Source: Candidatus Pullilachnospira intestinigallinarum
GTDB lineage: Bacteria > Bacillota > Clostridia > Lachnospirales > Lachnospiraceae
Assembly: GCA_018711275.1 (NCBI GenBank)
Contig: DVIN01000050.1
Location: 1 to 64,000 of the forward strand
Direction of reading: 5' to 3'
DNA length: 64,000 bases
Part shown: one piece after another, positions 1 to 7,197 of the stretch
Layout of the letters: each line of letters opens with the position of its first letter
Position numbering within the stretch: the stretch's first letter is position 1
Notes under the pieces: generated by a model
Database searches by the model: none
What the model saw: only the letters and a program-made list of their open reading frames with translations
What the model was told of the DNA's origin: nothing
Program-made: the position numbers and the translations under genes

Positions 1-188
1 ATAGCGGTAACCAGGATCAGCTTGCCGTTCTCTTTGTCGGTTTCTTTCAGCAGGTTGTAGTCAATTTTTGCTTTGTACTTTCCGTACTGCTCCAGGTATT
101 TGTCATCGATACCTGCCTTTTTGGCGATCTCAGTGATCGGAAGCATTTCGCACTCCTGTGCGATCTCAATGTCAGATTTGTAGCCCAT
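1..188 (-). CDS. fhs: Formate-tetrahydrofolate ligase, N-terminal part (cut by window edge)
   Basis: This is the first 62 codons of formate-tetrahydrofolate ligase, the cytosolic enzyme that makes 10-formyl-THF from formate, THF and ATP (C1 metabolism, purine synthesis, Wood-Ljungdahl methyl branch). The reading begins MGYKSDIEIAQECEMLP, continues through ITEIAKKAGI and ends at LILVTAI. That is the standard N-terminus just before the ATP-binding loop of this family. The start is the ATG at 188-186, with an AAAGGAGAG ribosome binding site 8 bases upstream on the minus strand. The gene runs leftward out of the window. Upstream lie two copies of a leader repeat, a ZTP riboswitch and a promoter, so expression is probably induced when ZTP accumulates during folate shortage. 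Confidence 0.95.
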   Translation of the reverse strand, partial: MGYKSDIEIAQECEMLPITEIAKKAGIDDKYLEQYGKYKAKIDYNLLKETDKENGKLILVTA

Positions 189-204
189 AGTGAAAATCTC
201 TCCT

Positions 205-273
205 TTCATCTGTTTGGCCGGATGGCCATAGAGGTTACCCTCTTGAGGGTTTCATCTGTTTGGCCGGATGGCC
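205..273 (-). repeat. Two tandem copies of a leader repeat in the fhs 5' UTR
   Basis: A 23-base unit beginning TTCATCTGTTTGGCCGGATG occurs at 205-227 and again at 251-273, 46 bases apart. Read on the fhs strand, the copy nearest the gene contains CCTCTATGGCCATCCGGCCA (positions 234-215), which recurs exactly at 26206-26225 before pxpA and with two changes at 18357-18376 before the MarR gene. TGGCC and GGCCA form a small stem around ATCC. On the fhs strand the near copy could encode the mini-peptide MAIRPNR followed by TGA. The far copy could encode MVGHPAKQMKPSRG. Function unknown. Confidence 0.75.
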
Positions 274-361
274 GACCATAAAGCAAAGATTCCGTGTCCC
301 CCCGGAAGCCGTCCTGTCACCCATGCCGGGGCTCTGCAGACAGAGATATCCCCTTCTGAGT

Positions 362-397
362 AAAAAAAACGCAGCTAATGTAAAATTACATTGCTGC
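362..397 (-). terminator. Intrinsic terminator of the ZTP riboswitch
   Basis: Read on the minus strand, GCAGCAATGTAA pairs with TTACATTAGCTGC and is followed by G and eight T residues (369-362). It lies directly 3' of the conserved CTGGGCAG aptamer block, whose last bases it shares. Ligand binding would therefore compete with terminator formation, giving an ON switch. Confidence 0.85.
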
Positions 398-468
398 CCA
401 GACGGTCGACTCCATATGGATTCCGACTTCCCTGTGTTATATCACATATCCGTCAGTTGTCGGAACCT
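362..468 (-). promoter_or_regulatory. ZTP riboswitch (pfl motif) upstream of fhs
   Basis: On the minus strand the leader has the ZTP aptamer layout. Helix P1 is formed by TTCCGAC (465-459) and GTCGGAA (427-421), enclosing the conserved ACTGACGG (456-449 region) and CAGGGAA. A small TCCATATGGA hairpin follows, then the conserved 3' block ACCGTCTGGGCAG, which corresponds to the family's CCGCCUGGGCA signature. A terminator hairpin with eight U residues follows immediately. ZTP riboswitches are known upstream of fhs, folD and purine genes, where ZTP/ZMP binding turns expression on. I matched the consensus from memory, without a covariance-model search. Confidence 0.82.
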
Positions 469-491
469 TTTACTTTTCTGATTTCCTGTTT

Positions 492-520
492 ATCTTAGCA
501 CAAATTGTTGGAAGCGTCAA
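492..520 (-). promoter_or_regulatory. Promoter of the fhs riboswitch transcript
   Basis: On the minus strand TTGACG (520-515) and TAAGAT (497-492) are separated by 17 bases. Transcription would start near 485, just upstream of the ZTP aptamer. The rest of the divergent gap (189-649) holds the riboswitch, the leader repeats and the moaC promoter. An open frame at 260-481 on the other strand overlaps the aptamer and is not considered a gene. Confidence 0.7.
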
Positions 521-602
521 TAATATTATAAAAGTATTCTTATTTTTATGGAATCTACACAGAGAAAAACCAAAAATATTGTGGAAAAGGGAGAAAAGCA
601 GC

Positions 603-631
603 TTGCTATTGGAGAGGGACCGCAGTATACT
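603..631 (+). promoter_or_regulatory. Promoter of moaC
   Basis: TTGCTA (603-608) and TATACT (626-631) are spaced by 17 bases. The predicted start is about 10 bases before the moaC ATG, overlapping the ribosome binding site region, so the leader would be very short. This placement supports the ATG at 650 over the longer open frame that begins at 548. Confidence 0.6.
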
Positions 632-649
632 CAAGCGAGAGGTGAAAAA

Positions 650-1150
650 ATGCAAAAAGATTTCAGTCATTTTGATGAAGAGGGCAATGCTGTGATGGTA
701 GACGTCACAGAAAAACAGGAGACATTCCGGAGTGCGGTGGCCTCCGGATTTATTCAGGTAAACGAGAAGATTATTGATGCCATCCAGCATCGGACCATGG
801 CCAAGGGAGATGTACTGGGAGTGGCCCGGGTGGCGGGAATCATGGGGGCGAAGGAAACCTCGCGGCTGATTCCCATGTGTCATACGCTGCTGCTGTCCGG
901 CTGCACGGTGGATTTTCGGGTGGACGAAGAACAGCGGCGCATCTATGCCTGGTGTACCGTGAAAACAAGAGGGCAGACGGGCGTGGAGATGGAGGCGCTG
1001 ACAGGCGTCAGTACGGCATTGCTGACCATCTATGATATGTGTAAGGCTGTGGATCGGAATATGGTGATTTCGGAAATCCGTCTGGAGGAAAAACAGGGAG
1101 GCCGCAGTGGTGTATTTCGCCGGGAAGAGAAGCGGCCACGGGAAAAATAG
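650..1150 (+). CDS. moaC: Cyclic pyranopterin monophosphate synthase MoaC
   Basis: A 166-residue cytosolic enzyme of molybdenum cofactor synthesis. It converts the GTP-derived MoaA product to cyclic pyranopterin monophosphate. Family signatures are clear: KGDVLGVARVAGIMGAKETS followed by LIPMCH, the GVEMEALTGVSTALLT block, YDMCKAVDRNM, and a C-terminal basic tail after KQGGRSG. The length fits the family (about 160). I chose the ATG at 650, which has GAGAGGTG upstream. The frame is open back to 548, but that extension has no similarity and would precede the promoter. No moaA, mogA or moeA is nearby, so moaC stands alone here and is followed only by a small Cys-containing protein. Confidence 0.95.
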   Translation: MQKDFSHFDEEGNAVMVDVTEKQETFRSAVASGFIQVNEKIIDAIQHRTMAKGDVLGVARVAGIMGAKETSRLIPMCHTLLLSGCTVDFRVDEEQRRIYAWCTVKTRGQTGVEMEALTGVSTALLTIYDMCKAVDRNMVISEIRLEEKQGGRSGVFRREEKRPREK

Positions 1151-1279
1151 AAATCAGAAACGACTGCATTATAATATAGAAGAAACTCATGCCAAATGAA
1201 GGGATTTTCTGCCTGCACAGCGGCTGACGGGACGATTTTGGGGCTGCGCGGGCTGGTCGGACAGAAAGGGAGAAAACAG

Positions 1280-1492
1280 ATGGGCGAAATAGAAGAGGAG
1301 ATTCTTTCCGGTTTTTGCCGGCAGCAGAATCAGGGGAGGACCGTTACCTGCGAATGGGAAGAAACAGAGGAAGGGCTTCGGCTTTCCTTTGTGGACTGTG
1401 GCTATCCCAAATGCGTACATAAGGGAAGCTGTCTGATTGCCGGAGAAATAAGAAAACGGGTATCAGCCGATCCAGGACACCGGACGGTGTGA
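1280..1492 (+). CDS. Small cysteine-containing protein of unknown function
   Basis: A 70-residue predicted soluble protein that I do not assign to a named family. The start ATG at 1280 follows AGAAAGGGAG at good spacing. The frame is open upstream to 1196 but lacks a ribosome binding site there. The C-terminal half carries a Cys pattern, DCGYPKCVHKGSCLIAG, three cysteines within about 12 residues, which could bind a metal or an Fe-S centre. This is inference only. It sits 129 bases after moaC with no terminator seen between, so cotranscription is possible. It could also be a small regulatory or cofactor-related protein. Confidence 0.65.
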   Translation: MGEIEEEILSGFCRQQNQGRTVTCEWEETEEGLRLSFVDCGYPKCVHKGSCLIAGEIRKRVSADPGHRTV

Positions 1493-1559
1493 AAGGAAGA
1501 TATTATTAAGGAAACCTTACATTCATGAATTGTTTATAAAACATTTTCGGAAGAAAAGC

Positions 1560-1588
1560 TTGCAACTCTGGCAGGATTATGCTAATAT
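1560..1588 (+). promoter_or_regulatory. Promoter of the NlpC/P60 hydrolase gene
   Basis: TTGCAA (1560-1565) and TAATAT (1583-1588) are separated by 17 bases, about 100 bases before the start codon at 1691. The leader between them shows no clear riboswitch fold. Confidence 0.6.
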
Positions 1589-1690
1589 GTAAAAGAAATG
1601 AAAAAAGTGTTTCAAAAATGTTACACTTAAAATGAATGGAAACACCCGGTGACAAGCAGAGTTATAGTACATAAGGGAGTAAAGTAAGTA

Positions 1691-3115
1691 ATGAAGAAAA
1701 GAATCCTTTGTTTAACCTTGGGACTGGTTCTGACTTTTTCTCAGGTGGTTAGTGTTGCGGCGTCTACCCGCAAGGAGGAGCTTCAGCAGCAGAAAGCTGC
1801 CACAGAGAGTCAGCTGGCTGAGCAGGAGGCTGTGATTGACAGCCTGGAAGAACAGAAGAATCAGATTACATCCGAGATCAGCAATCTGGACGCACAGCTT
1901 GTAGATGTGATGGTTGAGATTGAAGTCCTGGAGGGTGAACTGGAAGATAAAGAAACGCAGATTGCGCAGACCCAGGAAGAACTGGCTCAGGCGCAGGAAG
2001 AGCGTGACCGTCAGTACGAAGCCATGAAAGTCAGAATCCGTTACCTGTATGAGAACGGAGGCGGAGATGCCTGGGCGCAGCTGCTTCTGCAGGGCGAGGA
2101 CATCGGCAGTATTCTGAATCAGGCAGAGTATGTACAGAAGTTATACGAGAGTGACAGAAACAGTCTTCAGGAGTTTGCGGATACCGTTCAGCAGGTATCT
2201 GATCTGGCGGATCAGCTGGATTCCGAGAAGGCAGAGATGGAAGAGATGCAGCAGGCATATGCGGATCAGCAGGCAAACCTGGAGACCCAGCTGGCTGAGA
2301 AAAAAGCTACTTCCAGTGATTACGACGCGCAGATCAGTCAGGCACAGAGCCAGGCCAGCGCTTATGCAGCTCTGATCGAGCAGCAGAACGCTGAGATTCA
2401 GCAGATCGAAGAAGAAGAGAAGAGAGCCGCTGAGGAGGCCGCAAGAAAGGCCGCTGAGGAGCAGGCTCGCAAAGAGGCAGAGCAGCAGGCTGCAGCACAG
2501 AGAGCAGCACAGCAGGCCGCCGAGGAAGAAGAGGAAACACAGCAGTCTTCCAGCAGTTCCAGTTCCAAGAGCAACTCGAACTCCGGAAGCTCCAGTACCA
2601 GCTCGAACAGCGCCAACAGCAGCTCGAACAGTTCCAGCAGTTCCAGCTCCAACAGCAGCTCGAACAGTTCCAGCAGTTCCAGTTCCAACAGCAGCTCGAA
2701 CTCCGGAAGCTCCAGCTCCAGCAGCAGTTCGAACAGCTCCGGCAGTTCTTCCGGTTCTGCAGCATACAATCCCACCGGTCAGTCGGTAGTGAATTACGCA
2801 TGCCAGTTTGTGGGTAACCCTTATGTATGGGGCGGCACCAGCCTGACCAACGGAGCAGACTGTTCCGGATTTATCATGAGTGTATACGCACACTTTGGCG
2901 TATCCCTTCCGCATTCTTCTGCAGCGATGAGAAGTGTGGGAGTGGGAGTATCCTATTCGGAAGCGATGCCCGGCGATATCATCTGCTATTCCGGACATGT
3001 GGCTATCTATATGGGAGGCGGAGCTATCGTACATGCCAGCAACGCAAAGGACGGCATCAAGATCAGTTCCAACGCGGCATACAGAACCATTCTTGCTGTA
3101 AGACGTGTTCTGTAA
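1691..3115 (+). CDS. Secreted coiled-coil NlpC/P60 peptidoglycan hydrolase
   Basis: A 474-residue exported cell-wall endopeptidase of the PcsB/CwlO type. A signal peptide covers about residues 1-25 (cleavage near VAAS/TRKE). A long Gln/Glu/Ala coiled coil spans roughly 26-285. A Ser/Asn-rich flexible linker covers about 287-357. The NlpC/P60 domain occupies about 362-474. The catalytic triad is visible: C391 in GADCSGF, H436 in GHVAIY and H448 in VHASN. PcsB/CwlO-type proteins are often activated by FtsEX through the coiled coil and act in cell separation, but no ftsEX is in this window. The start has GGGAGTAAAG upstream. The gene is monocistronic, with its own promoter and a strong terminator. 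Confidence 0.93.
   Translation: MKKRILCLTLGLVLTFSQVVSVAASTRKEELQQQKAATESQLAEQEAVIDSLEEQKNQITSEISNLDAQLVDVMVEIEVLEGELEDKETQIAQTQEELAQAQEERDRQYEAMKVRIRYLYENGGGDAWAQLLLQGEDIGSILNQAEYVQKLYESDRNSLQEFADTVQQVSDLADQLDSEKAEMEEMQQAYADQQANLETQLAEKKATSSDYDAQISQAQSQASAYAALIEQQNAEIQQIEEEEKRAAEEAARKAAEEQARKEAEQQAAAQRAAQQAAEEEEETQQSSSSSSSKSNSNSGSSSTSSNSANSSSNSSSSSSSNSSSNSSSSSSSNSSSNSGSSSSSSSSNSSGSSSGSAAYNPTGQSVVNYACQFVGNPYVWGGTSLTNGADCSGFIMSVYAHFGVSLPHSSAAMRSVGVGVSYSEAMPGDIICYSGHVAIYMGGGAIVHASNAKDGIKISSNAAYRTILAVRRVL
2548..2760 (+). repeat. Ser/Asn-rich low-complexity coding repeat
   Basis: Within the NlpC/P60 gene, AGC/TCC/TCG/AAC/AAT codons repeat in units such as CAGCAGCTCGAACAGTTCC, encoding SSSSNSSSNSS-type runs. 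It forms a linker between coiled coil and hydrolase domain. The near-identical DNA units make it a likely site of length variation between strains. Confidence 0.8.
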
Positions 3116-3152
3116 ATAACAGGAATTACATAGCGGCGAAGCCGCAGAAGGG

Positions 3153-3183
3153 ACACCCCGCAGGATTCTGCGGGGTGTTTTTG
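3153..3183 (+). terminator. Terminator after the NlpC/P60 gene
   Basis: ACACCCCGCAG and CTGCGGGGTGT form a perfect 11-bp stem with a GATT loop, followed by TTTTT. The next gene starts only 9 bases beyond it. Confidence 0.92.
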
Positions 3184-3191
3184 GTGGAAAG

Positions 3192-4109
3192 ATGAATCAA
3201 TTTGAGGAAACAGTGAAAGAATGGAAGGATTGGAAACAGATTTCCGGAAATATTCCGGTTTTTGAGAAGCTGGCGGAGGAGATTCTGAAAACGGAAGGAC
3301 TTCCGCCGGCAAAACTGGAGGCAATGCCTCTTTCCACCAATGCAGTCTTTCGGACAGGGAATTATGTGCTGAAAATCTATGCGCCCCGTCAGGCGGGAAT
3401 GGTGCCGGAGGAGGAACTTGGTACTGAGCGTTTTGCCATGTGGCGGGCAGGCAGTCTGGGCGTTCCCGTTCCGGGGATCGCGGCCTGGGGACAGATGAAA
3501 GATTCCTATGTATTTTACTATCTGATTTCGGATTACATTTCGGGAAACTCCTTTCAGGACGCGGCAAAGACCATGAACCCTGCCGAAAAGCGCAGGATGG
3601 GAGAGCGAATCCGCAAGCTGACGGACCGGATGAATACGCCCTGCGCGCCTTTCCGGGATGTGGATGTGCTGACAGACCCGGACCGGCAGGTGCGGTGGCA
3701 GGCATACCCGGAATCCTTCCGGAAGGACCGGAAAGCGTTTCTGGCGGGCCGCTGTCTGGGGGAGCGGGTGTTTGTCCATGGAGATCTCAATGGAAACAAT
3801 GTGCTGGTGGATGACCGGGGCGCCATCTGGTTTCTGGATTTCGCAGAGGCGGTGCTGGCCCCGGCAGTGTATGAACAGATGTATGTGGCAGTGGAACTTT
3901 TTCAGATGGATGGAGCGTTTCTGCAGGGATATTTCCCGGAGCTGTCCGGGGAGGCACTGACAGAGCGGATCACGGAGGGGCTGCTGATCCATGATTTCGG
4001 AGGGGATCTGGCAGCCAGATATTTTGGAGGGCCTTCACAGCTTCATACGGTGGAAGATCTGAAAAGAAATGTGCTGCGCAGGCTGGAGGAAAAGGAAAAT
4101 GCAATATAA
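3192..4109 (+). CDS. Aminoglycoside-phosphotransferase-like kinase (APH fold)
   Basis: A 305-residue soluble protein of the APH/choline-kinase superfamily. The catalytic loop HGDLNGNN places H196, D198 and N203 in the Brenner HxDxxxxN pattern, and FLDFAEA supplies the metal-binding Asp. The N-lobe has VFRTGNYVLKIYA, with the ATP-binding lysine. The substrate is unknown. Such chromosomal relatives phosphorylate sugars, amines or antibiotics, and I see no basis to call resistance. The ATG at 3192 follows GGTGGAAAG, nine bases past the preceding terminator, so the promoter is unclear. The 3' end overlaps the start of the response regulator gene by 11 bases, which suggests translational coupling to the two-component system. 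Confidence 0.82.
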   Translation: MNQFEETVKEWKDWKQISGNIPVFEKLAEEILKTEGLPPAKLEAMPLSTNAVFRTGNYVLKIYAPRQAGMVPEEELGTERFAMWRAGSLGVPVPGIAAWGQMKDSYVFYYLISDYISGNSFQDAAKTMNPAEKRRMGERIRKLTDRMNTPCAPFRDVDVLTDPDRQVRWQAYPESFRKDRKAFLAGRCLGERVFVHGDLNGNNVLVDDRGAIWFLDFAEAVLAPAVYEQMYVAVELFQMDGAFLQGYFPELSGEALTERITEGLLIHDFGGDLAARYFGGPSQLHTVEDLKRNVLRRLEEKENAI

Positions 4110-4773
4110 GCTTTTGGTGGTGGATGACGATGCTTCTCTGCTGAAAATGCTGAGTCAGTACCTGCAGGTAAGAGGTTATGAGATTCTGACAGCCGGGGAT
4201 GGGGTGGAAGCACTTCAAAAGGCGGCGACAGGGCCGGATCTGATTCTGCTGGATGTGAATATGCCCCGGCTGGACGGCATGGAGGTCTGCCGGAGAATCC
4301 GGGACAAGGTCTCCTGCCCGATTCTTTTTCTCACGGCCCGGGTGGAGGAAGAGGACCGGGTGAACGGTCTTCTGGTGGGCGGCGATGATTATATCGTAAA
4401 GCCCTTCAGCCTGAGGGAACTGGAGGCCCGGATTCAGGCGCACCTGAAGAGGGAGGAACGTCACCGGAGCCGGACGGAATACCGTTTTGGGGGCGGCTGT
4501 CTGATTGATTACGCGGCCCGGACGGTGCAGATCGGGGAGCAGTATCTGGAACTTACCCGGCTGGAATATGAGATTGTGGAATTCCTTTCCATGCATCCGG
4601 GCCAGGTGTTTGACCGGGAACGGATTTACGAGCGGGTCTGCGGACCGGACGGAGAGGGGGACAGCCGGGTGATCACGGAGCTGGTTCGCAGGATCCGCAG
4701 GAAGATGGCGGCCTGCACCCGGCAGGAATATATCGAGACGGTCTGGGGGATGGGATATCGATGGAAAAACTGA
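4099..4773 (+). CDS. OmpR/PhoB-family response regulator
   Basis: A 224-residue DNA-binding response regulator. The receiver domain (about 1-115) has the acidic pocket LVVDDDAS, phospho-acceptor D52 in LLDVNMP, the TAR motif and KPFS. The winged-helix output domain (about 128-224) ends with the typical VWGMGYRWKN wing. The start at 4099 has AGGAAAAGGAAA upstream. A longer open frame from 4069 has no ribosome binding site. The gene overlaps the kinase gene downstream by 13 bases and is probably its cognate partner. The three-gene ABC exporter that follows is a plausible target, as in many Firmicutes RR-HK-ABC modules. Confidence 0.93.
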   Translation: MQYKLLVVDDDASLLKMLSQYLQVRGYEILTAGDGVEALQKAATGPDLILLDVNMPRLDGMEVCRRIRDKVSCPILFLTARVEEEDRVNGLLVGGDDYIVKPFSLRELEARIQAHLKREERHRSRTEYRFGGGCLIDYAARTVQIGEQYLELTRLEYEIVEFLSMHPGQVFDRERIYERVCGPDGEGDSRVITELVRRIRRKMAACTRQEYIETVWGMGYRWKN

Positions 4774-5960
4774 GAAATCTCTCATTGAAAAAAACGCTGG
4801 TACTGTATCTGGCGGTGGGGCTTGTGGCGGGTTTTATCCTGTCGGCCCTGGTGGTGACCAGCGCCAATTATATTCAGCAGCAGATCTGGGGAAAATATGT
4901 GAACCAGGAGGATTACCTGAACGCATTGAACCGGGAAACGGAAGCTTATCATGTGTCTGTGGGCCGTCCGCCTCTGGAGACGATGAGCAGCATGGACGGC
5001 CGGATCTCAGAGCTGTGTGATTTCCTGGAAACTTATGGGGTGCTGATCATTTCGCTGATCGCCAGCCTGGGGGCGGTACTTTTATTTTACAGAAATAAGC
5101 TGCAGAAGCCCCTGACCATTTTGGGCGAGGCTTCCCGAAAGATTGCGGCCAATCAGCTGGATTGTCCGGTGCTCTATGAGAACCGGGATGAGATGGGACG
5201 GCTTTGCCGGGAATTTGAGACTATGCGGGGCGAACTGGAGAAAAACAACCGGCGGATGTGGCGGATGATAGAGGATGAAAAAGCGCTGCGGGCAGCCATC
5301 GCCCATGATATCCGTTCGCCGCTGACCGTGCTGCGGGGCTATCAGGAAATGCTGCTGGAATTTTTGCCCCAGGGCCAGCTGGATCAGAAACAGGTGGAGG
5401 ATATTCTGCAGGAAAGTATGGGCCAGCTGGATCGGATGGAGGAATTTATTGAAACCATGCGGCGGCTCACCCGGCTGGAAGACCGTACCCTTTGTCCGGT
5501 CTCCACCAGCGTGGAAAGACTGGAGGAAAAGATTCAAAAAAGTGCGGATCCCCTGGCCCGGGAGGCAGGGAAAGCGTGTCAGGTGTCCGGCCAGTGTGGT
5601 CCGGAACGTTTCCTGGCAGATGAGGAAGTGGTGCTGGAGGTGGCGGAAAATCTTCTGTCCAATGCCCTCCGGTATGCCGCCGGGCTGGTGACCGTGCGTA
5701 TTTTGCTGGCGGAGGAAGAACTGGTGCTGCTGGTGACCGATGACGGCTGCGGATTTTCCGAGGATACGGAGACGGTGACCCGGGCATTTCACCGGGGAAG
5801 CGTCCGGGACAGTCTGCAGCACTTTGGGCTGGGGATGTATATCTGCCGGATTTACTGCGAAAAACACGGCGGGGCGCTGCTGACGGAAAATACAAAAGAG
5901 GGCGGAGCGGCTGTGCGGGCATCCTTCCGGGTATCTGCCACAGAGGCCCGGAAAATATAA
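4761..5960 (+). CDS. Membrane sensor histidine kinase
   Basis: A 399-residue inner-membrane kinase. One transmembrane segment lies at about 16-34 and a second at about 92-111, enclosing a short extracellular loop. A HAMP linker follows, then a HisKA domain with phospho-acceptor H182 in AAIAHDIRSP. The HATPase_c domain has the N box ENLLSNALRYA, G1 DDGCGFS and G2 HFGLGMYI. The small sensor loop suggests detection within or near the membrane, as in antimicrobial-peptide-sensing kinases of Firmicutes (inference). It overlaps the regulator gene by 13 bases and ends just before a terminator. Confidence 0.93.
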   Translation: MEKLRNLSLKKTLVLYLAVGLVAGFILSALVVTSANYIQQQIWGKYVNQEDYLNALNRETEAYHVSVGRPPLETMSSMDGRISELCDFLETYGVLIISLIASLGAVLLFYRNKLQKPLTILGEASRKIAANQLDCPVLYENRDEMGRLCREFETMRGELEKNNRRMWRMIEDEKALRAAIAHDIRSPLTVLRGYQEMLLEFLPQGQLDQKQVEDILQESMGQLDRMEEFIETMRRLTRLEDRTLCPVSTSVERLEEKIQKSADPLAREAGKACQVSGQCGPERFLADEEVVLEVAENLLSNALRYAAGLVTVRILLAEEELVLLVTDDGCGFSEDTETVTRAFHRGSVRDSLQHFGLGMYICRIYCEKHGGALLTENTKEGGAAVRASFRVSATEARKI

Positions 5961-5976
5961 TGGAACAGAAATCCTG

Positions 5977-6017
5977 CGGGGAGAAAAAAACGAAAGTTTT
6001 TTCTCCCCGTTGTTTTT
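5977..6017 (+). terminator. Terminator after the two-component operon
   Basis: CGGGGAGAAAAAA pairs with TTTTTTCTCCCCG around a CGAAAG tetraloop, followed by TTGTTTTTTT. It separates the regulator genes from the ABC genes, which would then need their own promoter. None with good hexamers was obvious in 6018-6075. Confidence 0.88.
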
Positions 6018-6090
6018 TTGTTGTCATCTGCCGTTTATTCTGAAGATAACAAAAGCAGGAAAGATTCCTGCGGGAAAGGCGGGAGAAATT

Positions 6091-7197
6091 ATGAAGGCAG
6101 TGATGAAGCGAGCGGTGAAAAATTATCTGAAGAATCCGGTTTTCTGGATCGGTTTTCTGATTATCCTGTTGGGAGTTTACCAGGAGGTGAGCCCTTATCT
6201 GGGCATCCACTGGTTTACCTCCGATGAGGAAATCCGTCAGATGCAGGTGGAGGATGTGGCTCTGAATGACCTGGATGTGATGCAGGGTTACATTCCTGCC
6301 AACGAAGAGCAGCAGAAGGAGGCGGCTCTTCAGGAGATCGGCCAGACCTTGCTGGAGGAATTCGACATGAGCAGTGAAGAGGTGCAGGCGCTTCTTGAGA
6401 AGTTTGGGACCATGAAAATTCCGGAGATTATAAGCAGCCTGGAGGAAATGGGCTACTATGGTTCCCTGTATACCTTTGAGGATAACCGCTATGTGCAGGG
6501 AACGGCCGAAGAGGTGAATCAATACATGGAAGAACGGTTTGCGGAACATCCGTATTCCTGGTATGTGGCCAATAAGTTTGCGGATTTTGCGGGACTGTAT
6601 CTGGGGTTTGCGGCGGCCATTCTGCTGGTACTGCTGTTTTTCCGGGATACCAGGAAAGATACCTGGGAACTGCTGCACACCAGGCCGGTGACGACCCGGC
6701 AGTATGTGCTGGGAAAGGCGGCGGGAGGATTTGCGGTTATGGCCCTGATTCTGGCAGCGCTGACGCTGCTTTTTACCGGCATCTGCCTGGCAGTGGGAAT
6801 CCGCAACCAGCTGCCGGTAAATCCGCTGGATATTCCCATGGCCGCGGTAAAATATATTCTGCCGAATCTGCTGATGATTGTCAGTGTGTACGCGGTGGTG
6901 GCGCTGGCTTTCCGCAATCCGCTGCCGGGGGCCCCGGTTCTGTTTCTGTACCTGCTGTACTCCAACATGGGAACGCGGGGGCCGGACGGGAGGTTTGGCT
7001 ACTATGGAAGACCGTTGGCGATTATGGTTCGATTTCCCGGAGATTTTCTGGAGACGGCGGCGCCGTCCATCACGGGATTCAATCAGATTTTTCTGCTGGT
7101 AAGCAGTGCGATTCTGCTGGCGGTGGCAATCCGGCTGTGGGAACTGAAAGGAAATCATCGGGCTATCCGGCCTGAAAAGAGGAGGCGAGTGAGTTGA
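6091..7197 (+). CDS. ABC-2-type exporter permease subunit (large)
   Basis: A 368-residue membrane protein. One N-terminal transmembrane helix (about 15-33) is followed by a roughly 140-residue extracytoplasmic, Glu-rich region. Six or so C-terminal helices follow, from GLYLGFAAAILLVLLFF onward. This resembles ABC-2 permeases of bacitracin- or lantibiotic-type exporters, though no specific subfamily is recognisable. The start ATG at 6091 has GGCGGGAGAAATT upstream, and an in-frame ATG at 6103 is the alternative. The gene is coupled to the next permease (TGATG overlap) and then to an ATPase. The substrate is unknown. Confidence 0.8.
   Translation: MKAVMKRAVKNYLKNPVFWIGFLIILLGVYQEVSPYLGIHWFTSDEEIRQMQVEDVALNDLDVMQGYIPANEEQQKEAALQEIGQTLLEEFDMSSEEVQALLEKFGTMKIPEIISSLEEMGYYGSLYTFEDNRYVQGTAEEVNQYMEERFAEHPYSWYVANKFADFAGLYLGFAAAILLVLLFFRDTRKDTWELLHTRPVTTRQYVLGKAAGGFAVMALILAALTLLFTGICLAVGIRNQLPVNPLDIPMAAVKYILPNLLMIVSVYAVVALAFRNPLPGAPVLFLYLLYSNMGTRGPDGRFGYYGRPLAIMVRFPGDFLETAAPSITGFNQIFLLVSSAILLAVAIRLWELKGNHRAIRPEKRRRVS

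Noticed and set aside
260..481. 73-codon + strand frame upstream of moaC
   Set aside because: It lies over the leader repeat, the ZTP aptamer and its terminator on the other strand, and has no ribosome binding site.
2141..3034. Cys/Ser/Gly-rich antisense frames in the NlpC/P60 gene, and the possibility of a CRISPR array there
   Set aside because: The repetition comes from Ser/Asn codons in a coding linker. Units are short, uneven and without spacers.
3192..4109. Calling the APH-fold kinase an antibiotic resistance gene
   Set aside because: Only the general APH catalytic motif is visible. It is translationally linked to a two-component system and nothing in the sequence points to a drug substrate.
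5467..7158. 563-codon antisense open frame opposite the kinase and ABC permease
   Set aside because: It spans two genes and a terminator of the + strand. Its composition is atypical and there is no ribosome binding site.
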